In this document: piece by piece, positions 39,128 through 48,147 of the stretch
How the letters are laid out: each line of letters opens with the position of its first letter
Position numbering within the stretch: the first letter of the stretch is position 1
From: Chersky-806 sp036502405
GTDB lineage: Bacteria; Actinomycetota; Acidimicrobiia; IMCC26256; JAENVU01
Reading direction: 5' to 3'
DNA: 64,000 bases
Assembly (NCBI GenBank): GCA_036502405.1
Contig: DASXYP010000047.1
Span: 1 to 64,000, forward strand
Translations under genes and position numbers: made by a program
The notes under the pieces: model-generated
The model's input: the letters and a program-made list of their open reading frames with translations, nothing else
Databases searched by the model: none
Told to the model about the DNA's origin: nothing

Positions 39128-41020
39128 CTACGTGCGGGGGACTTCCTCGATGACGGTCGCGCCGAAGGCGTCCTCGAGGCGGGAGACCGAATCTACCGCC
39201 GCCCCCGCGCCCTTGGGTGCGTCGACGAGCTCGTTCGGGTCCACGAGGTCGATGATCGTGTCGTCCTCCGGTGGTGGCGGACCCGGGTCACCCGCGTCGA
39301 CGTCAGCGGGCTCGAGCGTCGGACCGGTTCGCGGCGGACGGTCGCGACCGCCGTTCGTCCCGGTCCAGCTGTGCACCGTGAATTTGAACTTGGGCGGCGA
39401 CCCGAGCTGCTCGATGAACTTCTCGCGGATCGCGTGGGCTTCCTTCTGGAAGCGCGGCTTCACGTTGTCGATCTGGGTCCGTGAGACGCCGAAGGTGATG
39501 ACGTTGCCGTCGACCCGCAGCGGCTGCGCCTCCTGGATCGCGGAGCGCAGCGAGCGCGGCACCGCGTCGAGCACCGCGCTCCACGCGACGATCACGTCGT
39601 CGAGGTCCAGCACCACCTCGTCCGCCGGTGCGGGTGCGGCGGACGCGGATGGCGCCGGCTCCGCGTCGGGGGGCGCCGGGTCCGCAGACGCCGACGGCGG
39701 GTCGGCCTCCGCCGTGGACTCGGATTCGGGCGGGGTCGCGGGCTTGGGCGCCTGCTTGAACGCGCCGAGCGCGCGCTTCTTGGCCGGCGGCGCCGGCGGG
39801 TCGTCCGCGGCGGCCTTCGGAGCTTTGGACGCCGGTGCCGGTGCCGGTGCAACGCTCCCGCCGTCCGCGAGCCGTTGCTCGAGCCGGTCGACCCGGTCCG
39901 AGAGGACCTGCAGCGGACCGCCGGTGTCGCGCCGGCAGAGCCGGACGAGCGCGATCTCGAGCACGAGCCGTGGATCGGCCGCGTCGGTGCCGCGCATGTC
40001 GACGACCGCCTGCCCCAACGTCTCGAGGCCGCGTACGACGAGCGCGTTGCCGAGCACCTCGCCGACCGCGCTCAGCCGCTCGCGCTCGTCCTCGGGCGCG
40101 TCGACGTGCACCTGGCCGCGTCCCGCGGTCAGGAGGAACGCGTCGCGCAGCGAGCGCAGGAGGTCCTCGGCCACGCGCCGGGCATCGTGGCCCGACTCCA
40201 GCAGCCCCGCGAGCGCGGTGAGCCCGCCGGCCACGTCCTCCGCGGCGATCGCGTCCAGGATCGTGAGGCGGGCGTCGAACGGTGACCCGCCGAGCACCGA
40301 CTCGACCCCGGCCGCGGTGAGCGTCCCGGTGGCGTGCGCCAGGGCCTGGTCGAGCAGCGATTCCGCATCCCGGGCCGACCCTCCCGCCGCGCGGGCGATC
40401 GACGTCAGCGCGTCGGGCTCGAACTCGACGCCCTCTCGTTCGAGCACCGACGCGAGCAGGCCGGTGATCTGCTCGATCGACAGCAGCGTGAGCTCGAAGT
40501 GCTGGGTCCGTGACCGGATCGTCGGCAGCACCCGCTCCGGATTGGTCGTCGCGAGCACGAACACGACGTGACCGGGCGGCTCCTCGAGCGTCTTCAGCAG
40601 CGCGTTCGAAGCCGCGTTGCTGAGCATGTGCACCTCGTCGATCAGGTACACCTTGACCTTGGAGGTCGCGCCGATGCCGAGGCTGACCCGCTCGACGAGG
40701 TCACGGATCGCATCGACGCCGTTGTTCGACGCGGCGTCCATCTCCACGAGGTCGTTGAAGGTACCGGCGGCGATGGCGACGCAGTTCTCGCAGGTGCCGT
40801 CGGGCTCGCCGTCCGCGCCGAGGTCGAGGCAGTTGAGCGCCTTGGCCAGGATGCGCCCGGTCGTCGTCTTTCCGGTGCCGCGCGGGCCGGAGAAGAGGTA
40901 CGCGTGGCCGACCCGGCCCTCGCGCACGGCGTTGCGCAGCGCGGTCGTGACGTGCTCCTGGCCGACGAGCTCGTCGAAGCGCTGCGGTCGGTACTTCCGG
41001 TACAGGGACTGAAACGGCAC
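39128..41020 (-). CDS. dnaX: DNA polymerase III gamma/tau subunit
   Basis: A 630-residue clamp-loader ATPase. It starts FQSLYRKYRPQRFDELVGQ; Walker A is GPRGTGKTTTGR; a zinc site includes CENC; DEVHMLS is Walker B and the arginine finger is in IRSRTQHFE. From about 370 a low-complexity Pro/Ala linker leads to a tau-type domain V (about 470-560). No obvious slippery heptamer for a short gamma form. GTG start with TAAGGT 6 nt upstream. Confidence 0.95.
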   Translation of the reverse strand: MPFQSLYRKYRPQRFDELVGQEHVTTALRNAVREGRVGHAYLFSGPRGTGKTTTGRILAKALNCLDLGADGEPDGTCENCVAIAAGTFNDLVEMDAASNNGVDAIRDLVERVSLGIGATSKVKVYLIDEVHMLSNAASNALLKTLEEPPGHVVFVLATTNPERVLPTIRSRTQHFELTLLSIEQITGLLASVLEREGVEFEPDALTSIARAAGGSARDAESLLDQALAHATGTLTAAGVESVLGGSPFDARLTILDAIAAEDVAGGLTALAGLLESGHDARRVAEDLLRSLRDAFLLTAGRGQVHVDAPEDERERLSAVGEVLGNALVVRGLETLGQAVVDMRGTDAADPRLVLEIALVRLCRRDTGGPLQVLSDRVDRLEQRLADGGSVAPAPAPASKAPKAAADDPPAPPAKKRALGAFKQAPKPATPPESESTAEADPPSASADPAPPDAEPAPSASAAPAPADEVVLDLDDVIVAWSAVLDAVPRSLRSAIQEAQPLRVDGNVITFGVSRTQIDNVKPRFQKEAHAIREKFIEQLGSPPKFKFTVHSWTGTNGGRDRPPRTGPTLEPADVDAGDPGPPPPEDDTIIDLVDPNELVDAPKGAGAAVDSVSRLEDAFGATVIEEVPRT

Positions 41021-41026
41021 CGCTCG

Positions 41027-41032
41027 ACCTTA
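41027..41032 (-). promoter_or_regulatory. -10-like TAAGGT, leaderless start of dnaX
   Basis: TAAGGT ends 6 nt before the dnaX GTG; no ribosome site. Nothing else is visible in the 41033-41251 gap. Confidence 0.45.
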
Positions 41033-41251
41033 GCCAGCCGACACCCCCGACCGAGGAGGTGCGCCCGACGCGCAGGAGCGGAGGCCGGAGCGAGCACGGA
41101 GGCGGAGTGCAGGCGGAAGCGGGCACGCAGTGCGCCGCCGGAACGACCCGCAGTCGCGCAGGCCGCAGCGACCCGAAGAGAGATGCGGACCGTGCACCCG
41201 CTGTCGACCCGACACCGAAGGGCGCGCCGCTCGCTGCCGGCTCAGGCCAGG

Positions 41252-41337
41252 CGACCCTGCGGCACACGGGAGGGCCCGCTGAGAGCTGCTTCCTTCCGGA
41301 CCTGACTCGTTTCACGAGATCCCGTTGCGCAGGACCC
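41252..41337 (-). ncRNA. ffs: Small SRP RNA (4.5S)
   Basis: The minus strand carries the universally conserved SRP apical core GTCAGGTCCGGAAGGAAGCA (around 41310-41287) inside an about 86-nt hairpin: the 5' arm GGTCCTGCG pairs with CGCAGGGTC and AACGGGA pairs with the TCCCGT of the 3' arm. Position upstream of dnaX on the same strand is the common actinobacterial arrangement. Ends estimated from the stem. Confidence 0.9.
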
Positions 41338-41541
41338 GACCATCTACACCACTGGCGAGTCGCCTTCCCAACGGCGGCTCGGGCCTCGAACGGGGATTCG
41401 GCCCCCCATGACGTGGATTTGGGGTACAGGGCACCACGGGCTCCCCGCTTAGCACGGTCCGCGTCGGCAGGGTAGCAGGGGCGTCACCGCTACGATCCAC
41501 GGCTCGCGCGTCCGGCGGACACCGATGTCGGCCGCGCGTAC

Positions 41542-41629
41542 GGAGGGATGCGAGAGCGGCCGAATCGGCACGCTTGGAAAGCGTGTGTGGGGCAACTCAC
41601 CGTGGGTTCGAATCCCACTCCCTCCGCCA
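41542..41629 (+). tRNA. tRNA-Ser (GGA anticodon)
   Basis: The acceptor GGAGGGA pairs with TCCCTCC; the anticodon stem CACGC/GCGTG encloses TTGGAAA (anticodon GGA). A long variable arm (TGTGGGGCAACTCAC) and T arm GTGGGTTCGAATCCCAC are present, with encoded CCA. Confidence 0.96.
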
Positions 41630-41645
41630 ACCTCGGCTCCCGGGC

Positions 41646-42458
41646 TCACCGGTCGACCGACACCCGCAGGAACGTGGCCGGGATGTCGGTCGTGCCGGGG
41701 TCCGTGCTCGTGTTCTGGAGGTTGAAGAGCGCGTCCATCTCCGCCGCCAGCTCGGCGGTGCGCCCGCTCGCCTCGGCCGCGTCGAACGCGTTCATCGTCG
41801 GGCCGTAGTAGGCGCGGAACTCCGCCAGCAGCTCCGACGGGGGCGCCGGGTGCACGAAGTGATACGTGTCCCGGGCGAACGACACCCGGTCCCCCGGAAC
41901 CCCCGCCGCGTCGAAGCGGTCCAGGACGTCGGATTCGATTCCCCAGCTCATCGGGCTGACGACGCCCTCGGGCGGCGGCGGCGAGTAGGCGCCGCTGATC
42001 CTCAGGATCTGCGCGACGAGCGTCGGATCGCCGGGGATCCAGTTGCCCATCACGATCCTCCCGCCGGGACGCGTAACGCGCACCATCTCCTTGGCGACGT
42101 CACACGGCTCGGGCGCGAACATCGCGCCGAAGACGCTCACGACGAGGTCGAACGACTCGTCGTCGAGCTCGTACAGATCGGACGCGTCGCCCTGCTGGAA
42201 GCGGCAGCGCGTCAGTCCCTCGGCCTCGGCCCGACGGCTGCCGGCCTCGACGAGGTTGGCCGCGATGTCGACGCCGGTGACGTCGGCGCCCAACCGCGCG
42301 GCAGGGAGCGCCGTCGTCCCGTCGCCGCACCCGAGGTCGAGGACCTCGAGCCCGTTGGTGATCCCGAGGGTCTTGACGATCTCCTCGCCGCTGCCGCGCA
42401 TGCTCGCCGCGATGCGCGTGAAGTCGCCCTTCTCCCAGAGTGCGCGGTTCGCGTTCAT
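41646..42458 (-). CDS. Class I SAM-dependent methyltransferase
   Basis: A 270-residue methyltransferase. Motif I is VLDLGCGDGTTAL (about 39-51), motif II acidic residue in GVDIAANLVE, and a GDASDLYEL loop follows. Similar to UbiE/Coq5-type enzymes that methylate small molecules. GAAAGGGA precedes the ATG. It is the first gene after tRNA-Ser and may share an operon with the SnoaL-like gene upstream of it. Substrate unknown. Confidence 0.85.
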   Translation of the reverse strand: MNANRALWEKGDFTRIAASMRGSGEEIVKTLGITNGLEVLDLGCGDGTTALPAARLGADVTGVDIAANLVEAGSRRAEAEGLTRCRFQQGDASDLYELDDESFDLVVSVFGAMFAPEPCDVAKEMVRVTRPGGRIVMGNWIPGDPTLVAQILRISGAYSPPPPEGVVSPMSWGIESDVLDRFDAAGVPGDRVSFARDTYHFVHPAPPSELLAEFRAYYGPTMNAFDAAEASGRTAELAAEMDALFNLQNTSTDPGTTDIPATFLRVSVDR

Positions 42459-42510
42459 CGTTGCCGTCCCTTTCGTTTGAGAGCTCGTGTCGTCGGTGGC
42501 TGCCGGTCGC

Positions 42511-42921
42511 TCACTGATCGGGGTGCTCCTTCCAGAACCCCGAGCAGAGCAACGAGATGTGGCGGACGCGGCCGGTCGGACCCGTCGACGCGAACGCGTG
42601 CTGCTCGACGACCATCGACGCGTCGTCGAACCGCGCGGCCTCGAGCCGGAAGCGCCAGCGCAGCTCGAGCAGCGAGCCGATGTGGCCCACCGACGCGTCG
42701 ACGACCTCGAAGCGCCGGGCCTGGCCGAACCAGCGCTCGAATGCGGCGCCGATGTCCGGGGCGCCGCTCCACTCCCGGAACCCGCCGGGCAGCAGGGCCG
42801 ACATCGTCGCGTCGGGGTCGAGCGCCGCCTCGAGCTGTCGGAAGTCGTGCGCCGTCAGCGCCTCGAGCAGCGCGCCGGCTGCCATGAAGTGCAGCGACTC
42901 GGGAGGAGCGTCGTGGTCCAT
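42511..42921 (-). CDS. SnoaL-like (NTF2-fold) protein
   Basis: A 136-residue protein of the NTF2 superfamily: ALLEALTAHDFRQLEAALDPD followed by WSGAPDIGAAFERWF and a long beta sheet ending RVRHISLLCSGFW. Such proteins are cyclases, isomerases or ligand binders. ATG 42921 was chosen over an upstream start; a -10-like TACAAC lies 6 nt ahead. Probably co-transcribed with the methyltransferase 52 nt downstream. Confidence 0.75.
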   Translation of the reverse strand: MDHDAPPESLHFMAAGALLEALTAHDFRQLEAALDPDATMSALLPGGFREWSGAPDIGAAFERWFGQARRFEVVDASVGHIGSLLELRWRFRLEAARFDDASMVVEQHAFASTGPTGRVRHISLLCSGFWKEHPDQ

Positions 42922-43036
42922 GCCCGTGTTGTACGTCGGTCGGGCCCGCGCCACATCGGGCAGCTGCCCGATGTTTCGGCCGCCGGCCCGCGCGCACGCG
43001 GAGGACCCCGGGTCGCGAGATGTCAGAATCGCATGC

Positions 43037-44596
43037 GTGCAGACGTCGCCGGCCGTGAAGCTGTCGGAGCTGGTCGCGACCTTGTCGCTGCTGTCCGATC
43101 TCGGGATGGGGCGACCCGTCGAACGGGTGCTGCGCCAGACGGTGATCGCGATGCGCCTGGCCGACCTCGCGGAGGTCGGCGACGACGCCCGCGCTGCGAC
43201 CTACTACACGTCGCTGCTGACCTGGGTCGGCTGCGCGACCGACACGAGCGACCTTGCGGCGCTGTTCGGCGACGAGATGGCTCTCTTCGCCGACACGCAC
43301 GACGGCGACCTCGCCGGTGTGAGCCTCGCGACCTTCATGCTCCGTCACCTCGGGCGGGGCAGCACACCGGTACGCCGGCTCACGATGGCGAGCGAGTTCC
43401 TCGCGACGGGGGGCCGGTCGGTGCAGGCCACGATGGAGTCGCACTGTCAGTCGACCGGGGAGCTCGCGCACCGGCTGGGGCTCGGCGAAGACGTGTGTGC
43501 GCCGCTCGTCCAGGCGTTCGAGCGCTGGGACGGTCGCGGTGTCCCGGGCGCAGTCGGAGAGCACCGCCTCGCGATGGTCGCCCGCATCGTCCACCTCGCC
43601 GACTGCATCGAGTGGTTCAACGCGTCCGCAGGTGCGGATGCCGCGCTCGCGGTCGCCCGCGAGCGCAGTGGCACGCAGTTCGATCCCACCCTCGTCGAGC
43701 TCTTCGCCCGTCACTGCGACGAGGTGCTGGCCGGCATCGACGCGATCTCCGCGTGGGACGAGGTGATCGCGCTCGACCCGCGGCTCGGCGACGAGCTCGA
43801 CGACGATGAGCTCGACCGCGCGCTCGAGGCCCTCGCGGACTTCACCGACCTGAAGTCACCGTGTCGGACCGGGCACTCCCGCGCCGTGGCGCACACCGCC
43901 GCGGCCGCGGGGACGACCCTCGGTATGCCGCCGGACGAGGTCCGGATGCTTCGCCGCGCCGCGCTCGTCCACGACGTCGGGATGATCGGCGTGCCGAGTG
44001 GAGTCTGGGAAGAGCCCAAGCCCTGGACGCTGAGCCAACGCGAGCGCGCCCGCACGCACCCGTATCTGCTCGAGCGCATGCTCACGCGTACGCCACTGCT
44101 CTCCCAGATCGCGCACTGTGCCGCACTGCACCACGAGCGCCTCGACGGGTCTGGCTATCCGCGCGGGCTGCGCGGCGACGCGATCCCCTTCCCGGCGCGC
44201 GTCCTCGCCGTCGCGGACGTCCACCAGGCACTCGGGCAAACCCGTCCCCACCGCGACGCGTTCGACCCGCCCGCGATCGCGGCCATGCTCCGCGACGAGG
44301 CCCGCGCCGGTCGCCTCGACGGTGAGGCGGTCAACGCGGTGCTTCGCGCGGGCGGGCAGCGCGTACGCCGGCGCGCCGACCTTCCCGGAGGGCTGACGAG
44401 GCGCGAAGTGGAGGTGCTCATGTGCCTCGCCCGCGGCCGATCCAACCCGGAGATCGCGGCCGACCTGTCGATCTCGCGCAAGACGGTGTCCTCGCACCTC
44501 GAGCACATCTACGCCAAGCTCCGCATCTCGACCCGCACCGAGGCGGCGCTGTTCGCCATGCGGAACGGGTTCACGGAGCTCGATCCTGCGAACTGA
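43037..44596 (+). CDS. HD-GYP phosphohydrolase fused to a LuxR-type DNA-binding domain
   Basis: A 519-residue regulator. A first, degenerate HD-like region (about 10-225) has FERWDGRGVPG and ADCIEWF. The second (about 275-430) is a canonical HD-GYP: LVHDVGMIGVP and HHERLDGSGYPRGLRGD. The C-terminal 60 residues form a LuxR helix-turn-helix (LTRREVEVLMCLARGRSNPE and SRKTVSSHLEHIYAKL). It may hydrolyse c-di-GMP or a related dinucleotide and bind DNA. No receiver domain. GTG start with CAGAAT 7 nt upstream. Confidence 0.87.
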   Translation: MQTSPAVKLSELVATLSLLSDLGMGRPVERVLRQTVIAMRLADLAEVGDDARAATYYTSLLTWVGCATDTSDLAALFGDEMALFADTHDGDLAGVSLATFMLRHLGRGSTPVRRLTMASEFLATGGRSVQATMESHCQSTGELAHRLGLGEDVCAPLVQAFERWDGRGVPGAVGEHRLAMVARIVHLADCIEWFNASAGADAALAVARERSGTQFDPTLVELFARHCDEVLAGIDAISAWDEVIALDPRLGDELDDDELDRALEALADFTDLKSPCRTGHSRAVAHTAAAAGTTLGMPPDEVRMLRRAALVHDVGMIGVPSGVWEEPKPWTLSQRERARTHPYLLERMLTRTPLLSQIAHCAALHHERLDGSGYPRGLRGDAIPFPARVLAVADVHQALGQTRPHRDAFDPPAIAAMLRDEARAGRLDGEAVNAVLRAGGQRVRRRADLPGGLTRREVEVLMCLARGRSNPEIAADLSISRKTVSSHLEHIYAKLRISTRTEAALFAMRNGFTELDPAN

Positions 44597-44603
44597 CCGA
44601 AAG

Positions 44604-44621
44604 ATCGGGCAGACGCCCGAT
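44604..44621. terminator. Hairpin between convergent genes
   Basis: ATCGGGC (44604-44610) and GCCCGAT (44615-44621) around AGAC; on the minus strand it is followed by CTTTCGG. Confidence 0.5.
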
Positions 44622-44692
44622 TCGCCGGCGGCGTCGCGCGCCCGGACCGCACCGAAGAGCGGGAACGGTCGTCGCGGTCGTCGAAGGGGGGC

Positions 44693-45781
44693 TCAGTGGG
44701 GTCGGCGGGTGAGGGACTCGCGGAGGCGGCCGACCTGCCGCAGGCTCTCGCGCACAGTGCGACGCAGCTCGGGGCGGTCGAGGACGTACGCGCGCGCGGC
44801 GGCGATCGGCGCGTGCGCGGCCTGGAACGCGACGGCGCGTGCGGACGGGCGGGACACGACGCCGGTCGCGACCATCGCGTTCCCGGTCTTCAGCGAGTCC
44901 TTGTAGCCCTCGTCGCCGCGCGAGAGGTCCAGTGCGACCACCCCGAGGTCGAACGCGGCCTCGACGGTCCGCAGCGTGCGGATCGCACCCGGCGACACCC
45001 GGGACCACTCCGGGTCGTGGGCGGCGAACCAGCCCGCGAACACCGTCTCGGAAGTGAGGCTCAGGTCGGTGGCCACAAGCTGCCCGTCGATCCGCAGCGA
45101 CGAGCCGACCGCGTCCAGACCGACCTCGGAGTTGGACGCAAGGACGTCGAGGAGCTCGGTCACGCCGCGACGCGCGAACGGGTCCGGCCACCCGCTGCGC
45201 CGGTACTGCTGGGACTTCCACGCCACCAGCTGCCGGAGCTGCGCGCAGTCCTTGGCCGGGCCGGACTCGAACAGCACGTCGTCGAACTCGCGTCTGAGCT
45301 TGCGCTCCTTGTACAGGGTGGTCTTGATGTTCTTGCTGGACTTCACCCGTGCCAGGTACTCGTCCCACCCGGGGGCGGTCTCGATGACCGGCGCGTGGAA
45401 CTCCTCGAGCGACGCGCGGTCGTCCGACTGGAAGTCGACCAGGTCACTCACCTGGAGCACGTCCAGGCTCACCGTGTCGAGGAGCTGGGGCCACGACCAG
45501 GGCAGTCCGGGCTCGTGGACGAACCCCTGGCGGGTGTTGAGCTTGCGCCCGATCGCGGTGGCGATGCCGCGGACGCGCTCCTCGAACGGGAGGAAGCCGA
45601 CCACGGTCGGGCCGTCCTCGAACACCGCCACCCGCGCCCGGTCGGACACCGCGTCGACGGCGCGCGCGAACCCGCCCGAAAGGAACGGGTGCTGCAGCTC
45701 GAGGCGTGCGGCCTGGAAGTCGCGCCAGCGCGAGAGCTCGGACTGGCCGAGCTCCCGGGGTCGCACGACCGAAGCCCTCAC
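44693..45781 (-). CDS. BioF2-like/CelD-type GNAT acyltransferase
   Basis: A 362-residue protein of the FemAB-related BioF2-like group. It has VGFLPFEERVRG near the start, SSKNIKTTLYKERKLRREF in the middle and the second GNAT lobe LVATDLSLTSETVFAGWF, with DLSRGDEGYKDSLKTG near the end. Members act in exopolysaccharide, cellulose or lipid modification. GTG start with GGAGGAG 11 nt upstream. Promoter shared in the 253-nt divergent gap 45782-46034 with tadA, where I see no gene. Confidence 0.78.
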   Translation of the reverse strand: MRASVVRPRELGQSELSRWRDFQAARLELQHPFLSGGFARAVDAVSDRARVAVFEDGPTVVGFLPFEERVRGIATAIGRKLNTRQGFVHEPGLPWSWPQLLDTVSLDVLQVSDLVDFQSDDRASLEEFHAPVIETAPGWDEYLARVKSSKNIKTTLYKERKLRREFDDVLFESGPAKDCAQLRQLVAWKSQQYRRSGWPDPFARRGVTELLDVLASNSEVGLDAVGSSLRIDGQLVATDLSLTSETVFAGWFAAHDPEWSRVSPGAIRTLRTVEAAFDLGVVALDLSRGDEGYKDSLKTGNAMVATGVVSRPSARAVAFQAAHAPIAAARAYVLDRPELRRTVRESLRQVGRLRESLTRRPH

Positions 45782-46034
45782 CGATGTCCACTCCTCCGTG
45801 ACTCCCGGCGTCGCCGCCTTCGTCGCTCCTGCTCCGACGGTGTGCCGCCTCCACGGGCGCTCGGACCGTACCGATGGTGCTTGCGGAAAGGTTCCCGGTG
45901 ACCACGCCCGCGAACCCTCGGACTTCGACGTCTCGACGGTGCCGGCGGGCCCTCGATCGCGCGGGGTCGGCCGTGACCCCCGATCGGCGCTCCTGGGTCA
46001 AGATGCGTGCTCCTCATTCGCGACGGGAGCATCG

Positions 46035-46520
46035 ATGGATGACGGGCCCATCACCGAACGGGACCGGGAACGCACCGAGGGGCTGATGGCCGCCGCGCTC
46101 GACGAGGCGCGCGCCGCGCTCGGCCACGGCGACGTGCCGATCGGGGCCGTCGTCGCCCGCCTCGACACGGGCGAGGTCATCGCCCGCCGCCACAACGAGC
46201 GCGAGCTCCAGTCCGACCCGACCGCGCACGCGGAGGTGCTCGCGCTGCGGGACGCCGCCGCGACGCTGGGCCGGTGGCGCCTCGACGACTGCGCTCTGGT
46301 CGTCACGTTGGAGCCGTGCCCGATGTGCGCCGGCGCGGCGATCAACGGCCGGATCGGTCTCATCGTCTTCGGTGCCGCCGACCCGAAGGCCGGCGCGGCC
46401 GGGACGCTCTACAACCTCGCCGCCGACCCGAGGCTGAACCACGAGACGCCGGTCGTCGCGGGCGTGCAGTCCGAGGCGTCGGCGGCGCTGCTGCGCGCGT
46501 TCTTCGCCGAACGGCGCTGA
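46035..46520 (+). CDS. tadA: tRNA adenosine(34) deaminase
   Basis: A 161-residue CMP/dCMP-deaminase-fold enzyme. HAEVLALRDA (His/Glu) and LEPCPMCAGA (two Cys) form the zinc active site, NERELQSDPTAHAE is the typical TadA pre-motif, and the C-terminal helix ends AFFAERR. It converts A34 to inosine in tRNA-Arg. Adjacent to tRNA-Ser(CGA), as in several actinobacteria. Confidence 0.93.
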   Translation: MDDGPITERDRERTEGLMAAALDEARAALGHGDVPIGAVVARLDTGEVIARRHNERELQSDPTAHAEVLALRDAAATLGRWRLDDCALVVTLEPCPMCAGAAINGRIGLIVFGAADPKAGAAGTLYNLAADPRLNHETPVVAGVQSEASAALLRAFFAERR

Positions 46521-46592
46521 GCCCGGCCGGCCGAGCGCGTACACTCACGCCCCGCTCGGCGTTGCTCTCCGGAGGAGCGCCTCGCGACCCTC

Positions 46593-46680
46593 GGAGGGGT
46601 GCGAGAGCGGCCGAATCGGATGGTCTCGAAAACCATTGTGGCGCAAGTCACCGTGGGTTCAAATCCCACCCCCTCCGCCA
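46593..46680 (+). tRNA. tRNA-Ser (CGA anticodon)
   Basis: The acceptor GGAGGGG pairs with CCCCTCC; the anticodon stem ATGGT/ACCAT holds CTCGAAA (anticodon CGA, codon TCG). A long variable arm and encoded CCA are present. The D arm is identical to that of the first tRNA-Ser. Confidence 0.96.
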
Positions 46681-46694
46681 GATGCTCCACGAAG

Positions 46695-46719
46695 CAGGGC
46701 CGGGCCTCGCCCGGCCCTG
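46695..46719 (+). terminator. Terminator of tRNA-Ser
   Basis: A perfect 11-bp stem (46695-46705 with 46709-46719) around a CTC loop, 14 nt after the tRNA. Confidence 0.7.
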
Positions 46720-46782
46720 ATCGCGCTCGCGGCGCGCCGCGCCTATGGTTCGCCGACCTTGCATCCGACCGGGGGGTTGAGG

Positions 46783-48123
46783 ATGGGAGTCCGCACGGGC
46801 AGGACGTCGACACCATGCCGGTGGTACGTCGCGGCACTGCTGACGGTGGTGGTGCTCGCCGGCCTCATGGCACCGGTCGCGCCGGCGGGCGCCGCAACCG
46901 GGGTCGGCGTGACCGCGAAGAAGGTCAAAGTCGGGATCGCGCTCGTCAACTACGACTGCATCAAGACCTTCACCGACTCGATCCGACTGCACCAGAACGC
47001 GGTGTACCAGGCGTTCATCGACGACCTCAACGCCAAGGGCGGCGTCAACGGGCGCAAGATCGAGCCCGTCTACGCCGACTACTGCCCGCTCGGCAGCGCG
47101 CCCGCGCTCGCGGCGTGCACCAAGCTCACCGACGACGACAAGGTCTTCGCGGTGATGGGCACGATGATCGACTTCTCGGGCGACGCGCAGGCCTGCGTCT
47201 CGAACCAGCACCACACGGTGCTGATGTCGTACAACCTCACTCAGGCGATCATGGACAAGGCGCCGCCCGGGCTCATGATCTATCCGGGCGCGACCGACGA
47301 ACGCCGCGTGCGCGTGATGCTGGACCTGCTCCAGCAGCAGCACACGCTGAAGGGCCACAAGATCGCGGTGCTCGGCGGCAACAACGAGGCCGCCATGGTG
47401 CACAAGGTGATCGTGCCCGGCCTGAAGAAGGCGCACGTGCCGATGGGCTCGACCGCGGTGCTCTCGATCGACCCCACCGGTGACCTCACCGCCGCGCAGG
47501 CCCAGCTCGACAGCTTCCTCGAGAAGTGGAAGGGCGAGCACGTCGACGCGCTGTTCCTCTCTGGTGACGTCGTCTCCTCCAAGGCCTTCGTGACGAAGAT
47601 CAGGCAGAAGCTGCCGCACACGCTGCTGCTCGTCGACACCCAGGACGTCAAGGACGCGGCGCATCAGATCACCGCGTCGGGCGAGAAGGACAACCCGTAC
47701 GACGGGATCCTCACCGCGGGCGGAGTCACCGGGGCCGAGTACGCCAAGAGCAAGAACTGGAAGCACTGCACCGCGATCTACCGCAAGCAGACGGGCAAGC
47801 ACGCGCCCGGTCCGCTCGAGGTGGTGCCGGGTCCGGACGGCAAGACGCTCGACACCTACGGCGCGATCACCGACGCCTGCCAGATCACGACGATGTTCCG
47901 CGACATCGCGGCGCGCGCGGGCAAGGACCTCAACACCAAGTCCTGGCTCGCGAGCGTCAACCACTATGGCCACATCGTCCCGCTCTCCTCCGGCCAGTTC
48001 GGCTCGCTCGGCAAAGGCAAGTACGACGCCGACGACGACTTCCGGCTCGTCGCGTGGGACTCGTCGATCGGCGCCGGCGGGGAGTGGCACGCGATCACCC
48101 CGGTGCGGAACCTGACCGGCTGA
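46783..48123 (+). CDS. Periplasmic-binding-type (branched-chain amino acid-like) substrate-binding protein
   Basis: A 446-residue exported protein. Sec signal to about residue 35 (ending PAGAA), then VKVGIALVNYDCIKTF and the two-lobed fold (DDLNAKGGVNGRKIEPVYAD) of ABC-type leucine/amide-binding proteins. Cysteine pairs (DYC, QAC, KHC) suggest disulfides. No permease or ATPase genes are adjacent, so it may be an orphan receptor. TATGGT at 46744 may be its -10; the ribosome site is weak. Confidence 0.85.
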   Translation: MGVRTGRTSTPCRWYVAALLTVVVLAGLMAPVAPAGAATGVGVTAKKVKVGIALVNYDCIKTFTDSIRLHQNAVYQAFIDDLNAKGGVNGRKIEPVYADYCPLGSAPALAACTKLTDDDKVFAVMGTMIDFSGDAQACVSNQHHTVLMSYNLTQAIMDKAPPGLMIYPGATDERRVRVMLDLLQQQHTLKGHKIAVLGGNNEAAMVHKVIVPGLKKAHVPMGSTAVLSIDPTGDLTAAQAQLDSFLEKWKGEHVDALFLSGDVVSSKAFVTKIRQKLPHTLLLVDTQDVKDAAHQITASGEKDNPYDGILTAGGVTGAEYAKSKNWKHCTAIYRKQTGKHAPGPLEVVPGPDGKTLDTYGAITDACQITTMFRDIAARAGKDLNTKSWLASVNHYGHIVPLSSGQFGSLGKGKYDADDDFRLVAWDSSIGAGGEWHAITPVRNLTG

Positions 48124-48147
48124 GCCCGCGGCCTCAGGTCGGCCGGC

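Noticed and set aside
39128..41020. Programmed frameshift in dnaX producing a short gamma subunit
   Set aside because: No A-rich slippery heptamer followed by a stem was seen; GC-rich actinobacterial dnaX usually lacks it.
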